A stretch of DNA of 29,776 nucleotides. It comes from Amanita rubescens. Its lineage: Eukaryota; Basidiomycota; Agaricomycetes; Agaricales; Amanitaceae. The notes under the pieces are model-generated. The model ran no database searches and was not told where the DNA came from. It saw only the letters and a list, made by a program, of their open reading frames with translations. The DNA lies in NCBI GenBank assembly GCA_015039365.1, contig WION01000599.1, forward strand, positions 1 through 29,776, in the 5' to 3' direction. Shown here piece after piece: positions 1-9,367 of this stretch. A program made the position numbers and the translations under genes. The number at the start of each line of letters is the position of its first letter. Position 1 is the first letter of the stretch.

Positions 1-420
1 GTGAGAGCTGTGGACGTCCACAGGACTCTCCACATCAAGGATGTGCACCCGTGCCTCTTTGGAACTCTCTGCTAGGGCGCTGCCTGAATCGTCCACTGTT
101 TGGGCCACAATCCATAATGAGTTCATTGCTGTACATTAGCCAACTACGTAGACCATAAGGTCCATAACCTGAGTCGTGGGTTCTAGCAATGTGCTTTCGT
201 ACCGAACTGATTAATGACTACTATATCTGTGTATTTGCGTGGAGCGACGCCAAGTGGTTTGGCATAAAGCTGTGCGACACCCTCATTTTCTGGTGGTTGT
301 CGTCATTGATATTCATCAGGAGTATTGTATATTGATTAAGACCTACGGTTCCCTGATACGAATATGTACACGTTGCCGACTTTGCTGTAAATGATGCAAC
401 AGAATATTGGACGTGCATAG
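1..420. other. Intergenic, upstream of first DUF6593-like locus
   Basis: I see no gene here. Bases 8-23 form a perfect 16-bp palindrome centred on GACGTC. Bases 358-373 carry the ACGAATNTGTACA element that recurs upstream of other family members, followed by a stretch resembling the region upstream of the 1826 copy (GCCGACTTTGCTGT). This is probably the promoter of the locus at 421. Confidence 0.5.
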
Positions 421-1229
421 ATGCATCTCTTCCTCTCAAAGTCTTCCCATTTGAATAGGCTCATACGTCAACGACGATGGCCAAGTCTTATATAAAGTCA
501 AGACACCGTTCCAGTTCAAGTTCGGCTTGGTATCAACCATTAAAAGTGCCTTGCCCGATTACATACCCGCTCCAGGCTCCAGCAAGATAAACGGACCCCC
601 TCCGTACAAGTCGACTAGTGATAATGACGTTAAAGGCGACGTCGAGTTCGACGCGACACCCGATGATGATGTCGATGCGGACGACGTCGGTTTAGAGGAC
701 GCTGAGCTGCGCGAACGATTCGCGCATCTGGCAGAAATTAAATTCAATAAAATAACCTCATCAGTGATGAGATATCGTGGAGAAGAGTTCAAGACGTCAG
801 AATTCTTCACAAAGAAAGAGCTGGGTTGGTTTGGCCGGTACGCACCCTTCCAAAGTAAACTGAGACCATCAATGTAATTCCTTTGCTTCCCTACAGACAT
901 CGTGCATTCACTGGCCCTGACGGTCTTGAATATAAGTGGATTCTAGGATTCAGAGTGCCCGAGGTGTGTCCTATCTTTGCTGGGAAAGGTCGTCGGTTGA
1001 AAACAAATGATCGTTATAGCTAGTCCGCCAAGATGTAGCAAGAACCCCTGTTGCACGCTTCCATCGTCGGCGCCTTGGAGTTTTTGGCAAGGCGCGTCAA
1101 GCATCTTTGGAAATTTTTCCGGAAGGGATGCATATGGTAGACCTCATCCTGGTTACTTTTGTTTATGCCCAGAAAATACGTAATGATGCCGAAAGGGCAT
1201 CGCGCCGCCAAATTTACACCAGCTACTAG
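421..1229 (+). pseudogene. DUF6593-like family member, copy 1 (frameshifted)
   Basis: This locus has three exons: 421-837, 897-963 and 1020-1229, with introns of 59 and 56 nt. Exon 1 carries the family N-terminus, an acidic Asp-rich linker and a RFAHLAEIKFN block. Exon 2 carries HRAFTGPDG. Exon 3 carries TPVARFH, ASLEIFPEG and MVDLILVTFVYAQKIRND, the part that made me recognise the family. Against its sisters there is one extra G near base 459 (AATAGGC instead of AATAGC), which puts the ATG out of frame with everything after it. The rest is open to the stop at 1229. Either the N-terminus is lost, a downstream ATG at 527 is used, or the base is a sequencing error. The molecular function of the family is unknown to me. 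Confidence 0.75.
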
Positions 1230-1329
1230 AATCGTTATTTCCGTCATTCCGGCATTTCCTCTTATGTTTTTGTCAAACCTTATGCCAATGTTCATATGAC
1301 CATTATGCCAAATGTATCGTCCTGCTGAT

Positions 1330-1400
1330 ACCAGAATCTCTGATGACCCTGAAGTCATCCATGAAGGGCACTGGTCAGTCATTTACATACCTATGCAGCT
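1330..1400 (-). pseudogene. Carnitine acetyltransferase 3'-end fragment a
   Basis: On the minus strand this stretch reads IQLHRYVND, a stop, then PVPFMDDFRVIRDS. The intact carnitine acetyltransferase reads IQLHRSANERPAPFVDHLGILRDS in exon 11. The in-frame TGA replaces an Arg codon. The fragment lies about 100 nt downstream of DUF6593-like copy 1, as the intact gene lies downstream of copy 7. It is a decayed duplicate of the gene's tail, with no start and no active site. Confidence 0.8.
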
Positions 1401-1825
1401 GAATAAACGTAGGGGCTTGAAGTCTAGGAATCGATCATGGATATTTTACTTTTGGCTGGTGGCAAATAACTTGCCGGGCCATGCGAGGTACCGCTTGCAT
1501 CGACCACTTAACGGCTGCAATAGATCATGAACTCCTTATCTGCATACCAGCTGCCAGACAGCGCGCTCAGGCTGTTACGAACTTCCATGCCTGGGCTAAT
1601 GTTCATTGGTCCAGTGGACAAGTTGTTAGTGTGACGGCCGTGGTTATCAACTTATCTGAACTAATTTCGGCAGGGTCATTAAAGAACACTTACGATTCCA
1701 GCGGACTGAAACGAATTTGTACATATGAGCAAATGCGGGCCGACTTTTGCTGTGCAATTTGCTTTATAGCAGCACCAGATATAAATGGCATCAAGGTCGA
1801 GTAACAGACCGTAACATCTTAACAG
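1401..1825. other. Spacer and upstream region of DUF6593-like copy 2
   Basis: No coding region is recognised. The stretch is repeated with small changes at about 7511-7873. The element ACGAATTTGTACATATGAGC lies at 1711-1730, 96 nt before the ATG, followed by a conserved GCCGACTTTTGCTGTGCAAT stretch. The same order is seen upstream of the copy at 7874, so this is a candidate promoter. Confidence 0.5.
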
Positions 1826-2419
1826 ATGCACCTTTACCTCACAAACCGTTCTCACCTGAATTGCTCATACATCAATGACCATGGCCAATTGTTATACAAA
1901 GTTGAGACACCGTTCAAGCTCTCCGGCCTAGTGTCGACCATTACGAGTGCAAGCGCCGGTCGGCTCGCTCATCTAGCAGAGATCAAATTCAATACGATAA
2001 GCTCATCAGTAATGAGTTATGACGGCAAAGTGTACGAGACGAGTCAATTCTTCAGCAAGAAAGGATGGGTTTGGTAGGCACTCCTTTATAAGCCAGGAGC
2101 ATCACTGTAAGATTTCCTTCAGGCATCGTACATTCACCGGCCCAGATGGTCTTGAATATCAGTGGATTTTAGGATACGGACCCGAAGTATGTCCTAGCCT
2201 TGCTGGAAAACGGTACAGATTTAAAACAAATCATAACAGCTACTTCGCCGAGATGCTGCACGAACTCCTGTTGCACGATTCCATCTCGGTTGTGTTTGTA
2301 GGGGACGTCCACCATCTTTGGAAATATTCCCGGAAGGAATGCATATGGTTGATCTCATCTTGGTCACTTTTGTTTATATCCAAAAGATACGTAATGACGC
2401 AAAAAGAAACGGGTTATAG
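1826..2419 (+). CDS. DUF6593-like protein, copy 2, short-linker form
   Basis: Exons 1826-2073, 2123-2186 and 2240-2419 join in phase and give 163 residues. Introns are 49 and 53 nt (GTAGGC...CAG and GTATGT...CAG). The start matches the MHLYLT start of its sisters. Exon 1 jumps from VSTITSASAG straight to RLAHLAEIKFN, so the roughly 45-residue acidic linker of other copies is missing with the frame kept. Exon 3 ends in MHMVDLILVTFVYIQKIRND and a short tail. The segment before PSLEIFPEG is altered (LGCVCRGRP in place of RRRLGVFGKAR). I know the fold only as a basidiomycete domain of unknown function, and nothing here suggests an enzyme active site or a signal peptide. It may be a real short variant or a decaying copy that has not yet lost its frame. 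Confidence 0.65.
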
Positions 2420-2529
2420 AGTCACGGCTACCAGGACTGTGCCTACTCGCTTCGATGTTTCCGGGTTTCTGGTATTCCAGCATTTCTTGTTTTGTTGTAC
2501 CATACTATGCAACCTAATATTTTTCTCCT

Positions 2530-2855
2530 AATTGTATAACTAACAGAATGAGGTGACTTGCAATTCTTTCTCCGGCGAAGCAGTTCAGCTGCTATGCATC
2601 AATTAATATAGCACGTTCAACCTCCAATAAAAGCACTATCAACCACTCGATGTAAGAATATCACATATTCCAAGTTCTTCGCCAAAATCAGAGGCATGAC
2701 CATTGATTAAATTGGTGTACGGGCTAGTCCTAAAACTTCCGGGGATCCCAAGGTGTTCCATAAACGGCGCCGGTCACTCATTCGCAAACCTATGCATCTG
2801 AATTAGACTGGTAAAGATAGTGACTGAAGCTGTCCCCAGCAATCGAATTTGGAAA
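2530..2855 (-). pseudogene. Carnitine acetyltransferase 3'-end fragment b
   Basis: The minus strand reads LIQMHRFANE, a stop, then PAPFMEHLGIP around 2745-2815, matching exon 11 of the intact gene (LIQLHRSANERPAPFVDHLGI). Further left, INGHAS and a KSP stretch match the last two exons, and AATTGTATAAC near 2530 matches the end of the intact coding sequence. The segment follows DUF6593-like copy 2. The TGA stands where fragment d has CGA, which is a C-to-T change. Confidence 0.85.
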
Positions 2856-3135
2856 AATTATGCTAGTGGCAAGCAAATCCTATGAGAGGCACCACGCATG
2901 GCCACAATCAATCACGAGGAAGGATGGGCCCAAGAAATGTTTATCTGAGTCAATGAACTTCCGTACCAGGGCTACCAGTGACCGCGTATCCAGCGGAGCT
3001 AGGCCAAGTTGCTGGCGTGAATACTCGACAGGAGCATCGAAGAATACTTACTTACAAGAGGCGTTGTACGAATTGTACATATGAACGGCAAGCTACTAGC
3101 CGAGAGCCAACACATTATGGCATCAAACTGGCCTC
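2856..3135. other. Spacer upstream of DUF6593-like fragment 3
   Basis: No gene is recognised. The stretch is repeated at about 9055-9360. It contains the upstream element ACGAATTGTACATATGA at 3068-3084. Relative to the right-hand copy, the sequence just before the coding region is deleted, and the ATG is gone. Confidence 0.45.
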
Positions 3136-3410
3136 CATCTCTACCTCACAAAGTGTTCCCATCTGAATAGCTCATACGTCAATAACGATGGCCAAGTGTT
3201 ATATAAAGTCGAAACGCCGTACAGGCTCGTCGGCCTCGCATCGACAATTAAAAGCGCGCTACCAGGAGACATAGGCCCCAACAGGATGAACAAAACTGAA
3301 CTACAAGTCCGGTTCGCGCATTTGGCAGAGATCAAATTCAACAGGATAACCTCATCAGTGATAACCAGGAAAGAGTAACACGGCCGGTACTATGCACCTT
3401 TTTGCAGATC
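3136..3410 (+). pseudogene. DUF6593-like fragment, copy 3 (exon 1 only)
   Basis: The stretch matches exon 1 of the copy at 9368 closely (LYKVETPYRLVGLASTIKSA, RFAHLAEIKFNRITSSVI). It has no ATG at the expected place, an internally deleted acidic linker, and a further deletion after SSVI that removes the block before the splice donor. Similarity to the sister stops near 3410 inside intron 1, and exons 2 and 3 are absent. From there the DNA reads as the Crinkler-type gene on the other strand, so this is a rearrangement junction. Confidence 0.8.
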
Positions 3411-5747
3411 AATTGTTTCCTCAAAAGCATATCCCCGTAAATGTCCATCACCAGCTCGTAGTCAGATACCTGCTTCAAGTTGCTGATTGCAGTGGGTCTC
3501 GAGCCATATCATCACGGACAGAAATGCGAGTGGTTCGATTATATGCCCCTTGTGCTCCTCATGAAGACGAGCTATCCCATACTCAACAAGTTTGGCCGTA
3601 ACCGGTCCATATGTTGGAGATTGCCCCTTCATCAAGTGAGATTGCACAATTGTTATTGCCTCCTTAATTGCACTTGAATCTGCTCAATGTCAGGGGGAGG
3701 AGCTAGAAGTGGAATGACAAAAGCGGACCTAACTTGAGCCTATCCCAATCAAAACTCCCCACGTTAACAACAGTGATAAGATCAGGTTCACCCAAAGTGA
3801 AGGGGTGACCTGTATCACCTGGGGGACAAGTGATGTGCCCTTCAAGATATTTGTTCAACAACTTATGAGGTGATTGCAGCCCATTCATCAGGAAGTATTC
3901 TAGAAAGGAGACGGAGAAGCGATATCTATTGCCGGTGAGACTCACACAGTTGAAAATGACAGCAGTCACTCACCGACCCAGAAGATATTCTTGCATCCGG
4001 ACCTGAAGGCCATACCCTGAATGAGATTCCAGAATGGAAAGTGGGACATAGCGTTCAACAAAGCTCTTCAGTTTTGGCCAGGTGTCGAACATCCCAAGTT
4101 CATGAAAGACTTCGACCCCCTCAGCCGGTTTCGAGACTCCAGAGGCCATGCCTTCCTCTAGGTCTGCCAGCGACAAACCCGTGCCCGATACAACGAGCTT
4201 GATCGACACTTTGGTGAAGACTTTAACCATGTCGCGGATTATTGATCGAAATACTTTGGGGTTGGTGGATGATATTCCTGAGTAGGGATATAATCTGGTG
4301 GCCCGCTGGGCTTCGTCGAGCCCCAAAATGAACCGCGACTTCGGGATATATTCATCAATAATGCTATTAAAGTCACCAATCAATGTATTAAGAGCTGCAT
4401 CTGAGGCACCATGAAGCTTGTCGATGATCCGGAGAAATGGGTGAAAGCTGCCGCCGTGAGGGTCTAGGATGTCGAATAACTGGAACAAAAGCCAAATACG
4501 TTTATGCTTCTCCTGCAAGCCCCCGTCGACCTGAATCGCAACTTGTAAGAAAAACTTGAAAACCACTATCCGCGCAGCCAGGACCCTATGAAAGACTCTA
4601 GATGCAATTTGACTGTTTATATTGCCCTGAACAGCACGTTGTCCAGGAGAGAGGTCGCGAAGATCAGAGACCCATTCCCGATGGTTATCGACTAAGCCTA
4701 AGGCGTCTCGTAAATCTCGTATGCCAACGCCGTTCACGTCCGGAGCTGCAACAAGGTAGAAACCCCAGTATTTCGTCAGGCCCTCCAAGATGCGCCGGGT
4801 TTTACCCGATCCGGATGTATTGCAAATACACCTGCAATTGCGCATGAAAAAAAGTTCAGAGCAGTTGTAATCACGTACATGTGTATATCAGCCCCGAATA
4901 TCTTTGTAATTTCCTTATCATCGCACTCGTCGAGCTTGTGAAATAGAAGACTTGGTATAGGTGGGTATTTGAAGCCCAGTGATAAATTTCTTGATGTCTG
5001 ATGCAAAGTTGTCCGGAGGATCCCAGATGGGCAACTCAGGAGCTTTCAGAAACGCCTCGACTGCCGGTCGAAGTAACTTGAGCTCCGCTTGGACCTGCTT
5101 ATCGATTGTTCCAAAATCAAGAGTGATCTCAGGTGGCGCGATCTTCCTTTTCTTGTCTAAAAGAGAGGGGATGCCAACGTGGATTGGACAAGAAGAGGTG
5201 GCAACGAGATGAAGAAAGGCCGCAACGTAACATAGGAAGTTTACGATAACGTTAGTGGAAACAGCGAAAAATGAGTAATGCAAATGACATGATGGTTTTA
5301 GCAAAGAAGGGCACGAACGCACGTCAGCAACGCTCAGTTGTGGAGATTCGCTCTCACTCACCGGGTGGGACCTTCACAATGATGTGAAGGTGGTTTCTGT
5401 CAGGAGGTTGATCCTTCCAATGTTCCAAGACGGACTTCCATGGTTCCAACATTTCTTTCTCCTCATGATTCTCAAGTTTCAGTTGGCGGAAAAAATCGTC
5501 ATCGTGAGTATCGAGATTAATGTTGACCTGTTAGGGGGCGGGAGTAAGCCACGTTTAGCGACTCGTCACCGGCGCTCGCCTTCCACAATTTCAGAACGTG
5601 AGGATCCTTTAAGGTATCCAGTGCTCGCTCCTCTTTTACATCTTTCTTCAAGCAGCCAACCGGATAATCGTGCCCCACGGAAATGGGAAAGGTGGTAGAT
5701 TTGGATTCGCCTTCGATAAGACAATTAAGCCAGCGAGAGCCATGCAT
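3405..5747 (-). pseudogene. Crinkler-type (CRN) protein with P-loop NTPase, degraded
   Basis: The CRN-like N-terminal region (about 5362-5747) has LNCLIEGES near its start, a LWKAS block, and HLHIIVKVPP just before a GTGAGT donor. It is followed by a NTPase region with a Walker A-like NTSGSGKTR (about 4795-4821), a Walker B-like FILGLDEAQ (about 4307-4332) and VSGTGLSL. A C-terminal part with LVEYG and EPLAFL follows. Three introns fit phase well: 4832-4878, 3926-3973 and 3680-3728. Damage: a frame change within 4955-4985 before PSLLFHKLDE, an in-frame TGA at 3462-3464, an exon 1/2 junction near 5545-5590 that does not keep frame, and a roughly 205-nt putative intron below 5361. The 3' end is cut near 3410. 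In oomycetes and fungi such proteins are effector-like or conflict-related; a role here is not shown. Confidence 0.8.
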
Positions 5748-5949
5748 TGCACTGCCACATTCACACGGCAGCTCGTCGTCGAACATGTCGTCGCGTCATG
5801 TACCTTGTCGCGTTTCGTCAAGGAGCGTTGGGAAAAAAAATTCTTCCTTAAACCGGAGAACCCTACAGATCAAGTTATTAGTATCAGTGCAGATTGTGGC
5901 GGGAACTCTCGTGGTGAGCATCAGTTGAGATCTCAGAGCTGATGAGGCC

Positions 5950-7235
5950 TGATGGGACTGATTAGACCATGTGCGAACGGGGCCGAGTTTCGACATGGCG
6001 ACCGCAAAGGTTGTCTCAAAGGAACACGCGAAGTCGTTCTGACCACTATCGAACTCTGGGCAAGGGACACCAGCAAGTCCCGCATCTATTGGTTGAACGG
6101 GCTGGCCGAACGGGAAATACCACCATTGCGAAGACGATCGCGGAGAGGTTGTTTGCGGACGGTCAGCTTGGGGCCTCTTTCTGTTCAAGGGATTTCGAAG
6201 ACCGAAAAAACCTCTATGCCAGCAAGTACGAAGAATTTCGAAAGATCTTCGTCCCGCCGATACGGTCCTGATTCGCAAATCGCCTATGAATCGTTAAACA
6301 ACCAGATAAACAAGTTGATGGTCGTCCGGCCCCTCAAAAAATCCGACATTTCAACTATAATTGTCATCGACGCTTTAGACGAACGTGAAGGCGAAGAACC
6401 TGCTTCAGCGATCCTGTCCGTCATTGGAAATTTGGATGCGGGATCCCAAACGTCAAATTCTTCCTCACTGGTCACCCGGAACCACCCACCCCTCAAGGTT
6501 TCCGTCTCCCGCTGTTGGCGAAAATGACGAACGTGTTCGTTCCTCATACATCGAGTCATCCCGGGTCGACAGCGATATACAGCTGTTCTTCAGAAACAGC
6601 TTCTTGGAACTTGCGCGTCGTCGGGGTAGATTGGATGACTGGGAGCAGTTGGACCACCTTTGCAAGCGGGCAGTAGCACTGTTTGTATGTATATGCTGTG
6701 GCAATGGTCAAGTTCATCGAGAGCAACAAGAGGGATCCCAGAAGCCAGCTGGATCTCCTTCTGGAGTCACAGAATATTGGTGCTCGCAAGGGGAAGACCC
6801 TGGACTTACTATACACATCGACGATAACCCTAACCCGGAGGATGACGCCAAGTTACGCTGTCCTCAGCGCCATTGTTCTCGCTGCAAATCTCCTTTCCCC
6901 ATCCGTTGGGATTCGGGACTCGAGATGTGCCCCCCTTGCTGTCGTCGGTCAATTCACTCCTTATCCTCCATGTAGAGGATGTTAGTAGTCCGCTTGGCCG
7001 TTCCATAAGTCGTTCTCCGACTTCATCACCGACCCAACCCGATGCACCGACAAGAGGTTTTACATCTTCCCTCCATATCACCACCTACAACTCCTGATCG
7101 GCTGCCTCGATCCGATGAATCGAACACTGGCCAAGAACATGTACAGCCTCCCAGATGCCGTCGCAAAGTCGGACGTCAGCGACTTGAAGCAACTCGAAGG
7201 ACAGAGACAGATATCAATCCAGCTCTACGATTTGC
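5950..7235 (+). pseudogene. NACHT NTPase (NWD-type) remnant, frameshifted
   Basis: Pieces of one NACHT domain follow in order but in different frames: IELWARDTSKSRIYWLNGLA (about 6045-6105), TTIAKTIAERLFADGQLGAS, SDISTIIVIDALDE (Walker B, ending near 6383), SDIQLFFRNSFLELARRRGR (about 6570-6630), VYAVAMVKFIES, PPLLSSVNSLLIL, and LIGCLDPMNRTLAKNMYSLP with an INPALRFA end. The Walker A lysine codon reads Asn (GTGNTT, about 6107-6124), and one base is missing just before it. At least five frame changes are needed, so it is not functional. The C-terminal part of the usual protein is missing: at 7236 the sequence switches to the tail of a DUF6593-like exon. NACHT proteins of this type act as innate-immunity or cell-death switches in fungi. 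Confidence 0.85.
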
Positions 7236-7338
7236 AATGCATATGGTAGACCTCGTCCTGGTTACTTTTGTTTATGCCCAGAAAATACGTAATGATGCCG
7301 AAAGGGCATCGCGCCACCAAATTTACACCAGCTACTAG
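7236..7338 (+). pseudogene. DUF6593-like tail fragment, copy 4 (end of exon 3)
   Basis: The last 33 codons of the family exon 3 are present (MHMVDLVLVTFVYAQKIRND to ...YTSY, stop at 7336-7338). They are nearly identical to the end of copy 1, and everything upstream is missing. Joined directly to the NACHT remnant, it reads in the same frame as INPALRFA, giving a short chimeric open frame with no sign of a promoter of its own. Confidence 0.8.
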
Positions 7339-7434
7339 AATCGTTATTTCCCTCATTCTGGCATTTCCTCTTATATTTTTGTCAAACGTTATACCCATGT
7401 TCATATGACCATTATGCCAATCGTCCTGCCGTTA

Positions 7435-7510
7435 CCGGAATCTCTGATGACCCTGAAGTCATCCACGAAGGGCACTGGTCAGTCATTTACATACCTATGC
7501 AGCTGAATAT
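7435..7510 (-). pseudogene. Carnitine acetyltransferase 3'-end fragment c
   Basis: Minus-strand reading gives IQLHRYVND, a stop, then PVPFVDDFRVIRDS, the same broken form as fragment a. It lies about 100 nt after DUF6593-like copy 4. It belongs to the right arm of the large direct duplication. Confidence 0.8.
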
Positions 7511-7873
7511 GAATAAACGTAGGGCTTGAAACTATCCTGGTCTAGGAATCGATCATGGATATTTTACTTTCCGCTAGTGGCAAATAACTTGCCGGGCCAT
7601 GCGAGGTACCGCTTGCACGACCACTTCACAGCTGTAATTGATCATGAACTTTTTATCTGCATACCAGCTGACAGCGCGCCGTGACGGCCGTGATTATCTG
7701 AACTAATTTTCAGCAAAGAACACTTGCGATTCCAGCGCACTGAAACGAATTTGTACATATGAGCAAATGCCGGCCGACTTTTGCTGTGCAATTTGCTGTA
7801 GAGCAGCACCAGATATAAATGGCATCAAAGTCGAGTAACAGGATTGGAATACCGGCTCGTAACACCTTAACAG
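7511..7873. other. Spacer and upstream region of DUF6593-like copy 5
   Basis: No gene is recognised. The stretch is the counterpart of 1401-1825 with several short deletions. The upstream element ACGAATTTGTACATATGAGC is at 7745-7764, followed by GCCGACTTTTGCTGTGCAAT. Confidence 0.45.
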
Positions 7874-8634
7874 ATGCACCTTTACCTCACAAAGTGTTCT
7901 CACCTGAATAGCTCATACGTCGATGACGATGGCCAATTGTTATACAAAGTTGAGACACCGTTCAAGTTCTTCGGCCCAGTATCGACCATTACGAGTGCAT
8001 TATCCGGGGACATATCAAGCGCCAGCAAGATAAGCTCACCCCCTCCATACGACGTAATCGATGGAAATGGTGTAAAGGGCCAGGTGAGTACGACGTGGTA
8101 GCTGATGATGATGATGAACAGAATATTGATTATGACTTAAAGGAGCACGCCAAGCTAAGCGATCAGCTAGCTCATCTAGCAGAGATCAAATTCAACACGA
8201 TAAGCTCATCAGTAATGAGTTATGACGGCAAAGTGTACGAGACGAGTCAATTCTTCAGCAAGAAAGGATGGCGTCGGTAGGCACTCCTTTATAAGTCAGG
8301 AGCATCACTGTAAAATTTCCTTTAGTGATCGTGTATTCACTGGCCCAGATAGTCTTGAATATCAGTGGATTTTAGGATGCAGATTCCCCGAAGTATGTCC
8401 TAGCCTCTCTGGAAAACGGTACAGATTGAAAACAAATCATAACAGCTAGTTCGCCGAGATGCTGCACGAACTCCTGTTGCACGATTCCATCGACGGTGCC
8501 TCGGGTTTTTTGGGAAGGCGCGTCGAGCATCTTTGGAAATATTCCCGGAAGGAATGCATATGGTCGACCTCATCTTGGTCACTTTTGTTTATATCCAAAA
8601 GATACGTAATGATGCAGAAAGGCGCCGGTTGTAG
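7874..8634 (+). CDS. DUF6593-like protein, copy 5 (needs extra 38-nt intron)
   Basis: Start and exon structure follow the family. Later exons are 8326-8392 and 8446-8634, with introns 8277-8325 and 8393-8445. Exon 1 has lost one base in the acidic linker near 8084 (CAGGTGAGTACG where sisters read GTTGAGTACG or GTCGAGTTCG), which brings an early stop at 8098. The same loss creates the donor CAG|GTGAGT. Splicing 8084-8121 (GT...AG, 38 nt) restores the frame, giving 70 + 51 codons before the normal first intron and a 206-residue product. Exons 2 and 3 are complete, with GPDSLEYQW, TPVARFH, ASLEIFPEG and MVDLILVTFVYIQKIRND. Without that intron this is a pseudogene. Confidence 0.6.
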
Positions 8635-8734
8635 GGTCACGGCTGCCAGGACTGGCTTCGATGTTTCCGTATTTCCAGTATTCCAGTGTTTCTTGTTATA
8701 TTGTACCATGCTATGCAACTTGATATTTTGCGGC

Positions 8735-9055
8735 TAATTATATAACTAACAGAATGAGGTGACTTGCAATTCTTTCTCCTGCGAAGCAGTTCAGCTGCTA
8801 TGCATCAATTAATATAGCACGTACAACCTCCAATAAAAGCACCATCAACCGCTCGATGTAAGAATATCACATATTCCAAGTTCTTCGCCAAAATCAGAGG
8901 CATGACCATTGATTAAATTGGTGTACGGTCCTAATTTTTCCGGGAATCCCGAGGTTGCGCCGGTCGCTCATTTGCAAGCCTATGCATCTGAATTAGACTG
9001 GTACAGATAGTGACCGAAGTTGTCCTCAGCAATTGAATTTCGAAAAATCATGCTA
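8735..9055 (-). pseudogene. Carnitine acetyltransferase 3'-end fragment d
   Basis: The minus strand reads LIQMHRLANERPA then a shifted ...PRDS. The Arg codon is CGA, where fragments a, b and c read TGA. INGHAS-like and KSP stretches of the last exons are also present. The fragment follows DUF6593-like copy 5 and is the counterpart of fragment b. Confidence 0.85.
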
Positions 9056-9367
9056 ATGGCGAGCAAATCCCATGAGAGGCACCACTGAACCACGCATGGC
9101 CACAATGAATCATGAGGAAGGATGGGCCCAAGACATGTTTTTCAATGAACTTCCGTACCAGGCCTACCAGTGATCACTGATACCGCGCGTGTCCAATGGA
9201 GCTAGGCTAAGTTGCTGGCGTGAATACTCGACAGGAGCATCGAAGAATACTTACGAGAGGCGTTGTACGAATTGTACATATGAGCGGCAAGCTGCTAGCC
9301 GAGAGCCAACACATTATGGCATCAAACTCACAGCCTCCGAGAATAGGTAGCACTGCGCTCTTAACAG
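9056..9367. other. Spacer and upstream region of DUF6593-like copy 6
   Basis: No gene is recognised. The element ACGAATTGTACATATGAGC lies at 9267-9285, about 80 nt before the ATG. The bases just before the start (CTTAACAG|ATG) match those of copies 5 and 7. Confidence 0.45.

Noticed and set aside
1018..1025. In-frame TAG stops in DUF6593-like exon 2 of every copy
   Set aside because: They fall at or just after a ...TATAG/AACAG acceptor of an intron that starts GTATGT or GTGTGT about 53-57 nt earlier; splicing restores the conserved TPVARFH frame.
7042..7338. 98-codon open frame joining the NACHT end to the DUF6593 tail as a fusion gene
   Set aside because: The upstream NACHT part is broken by several frame shifts, no start with family-like context precedes it, and the tail is only the last part of one exon. 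It is recorded as two adjoining remnants.
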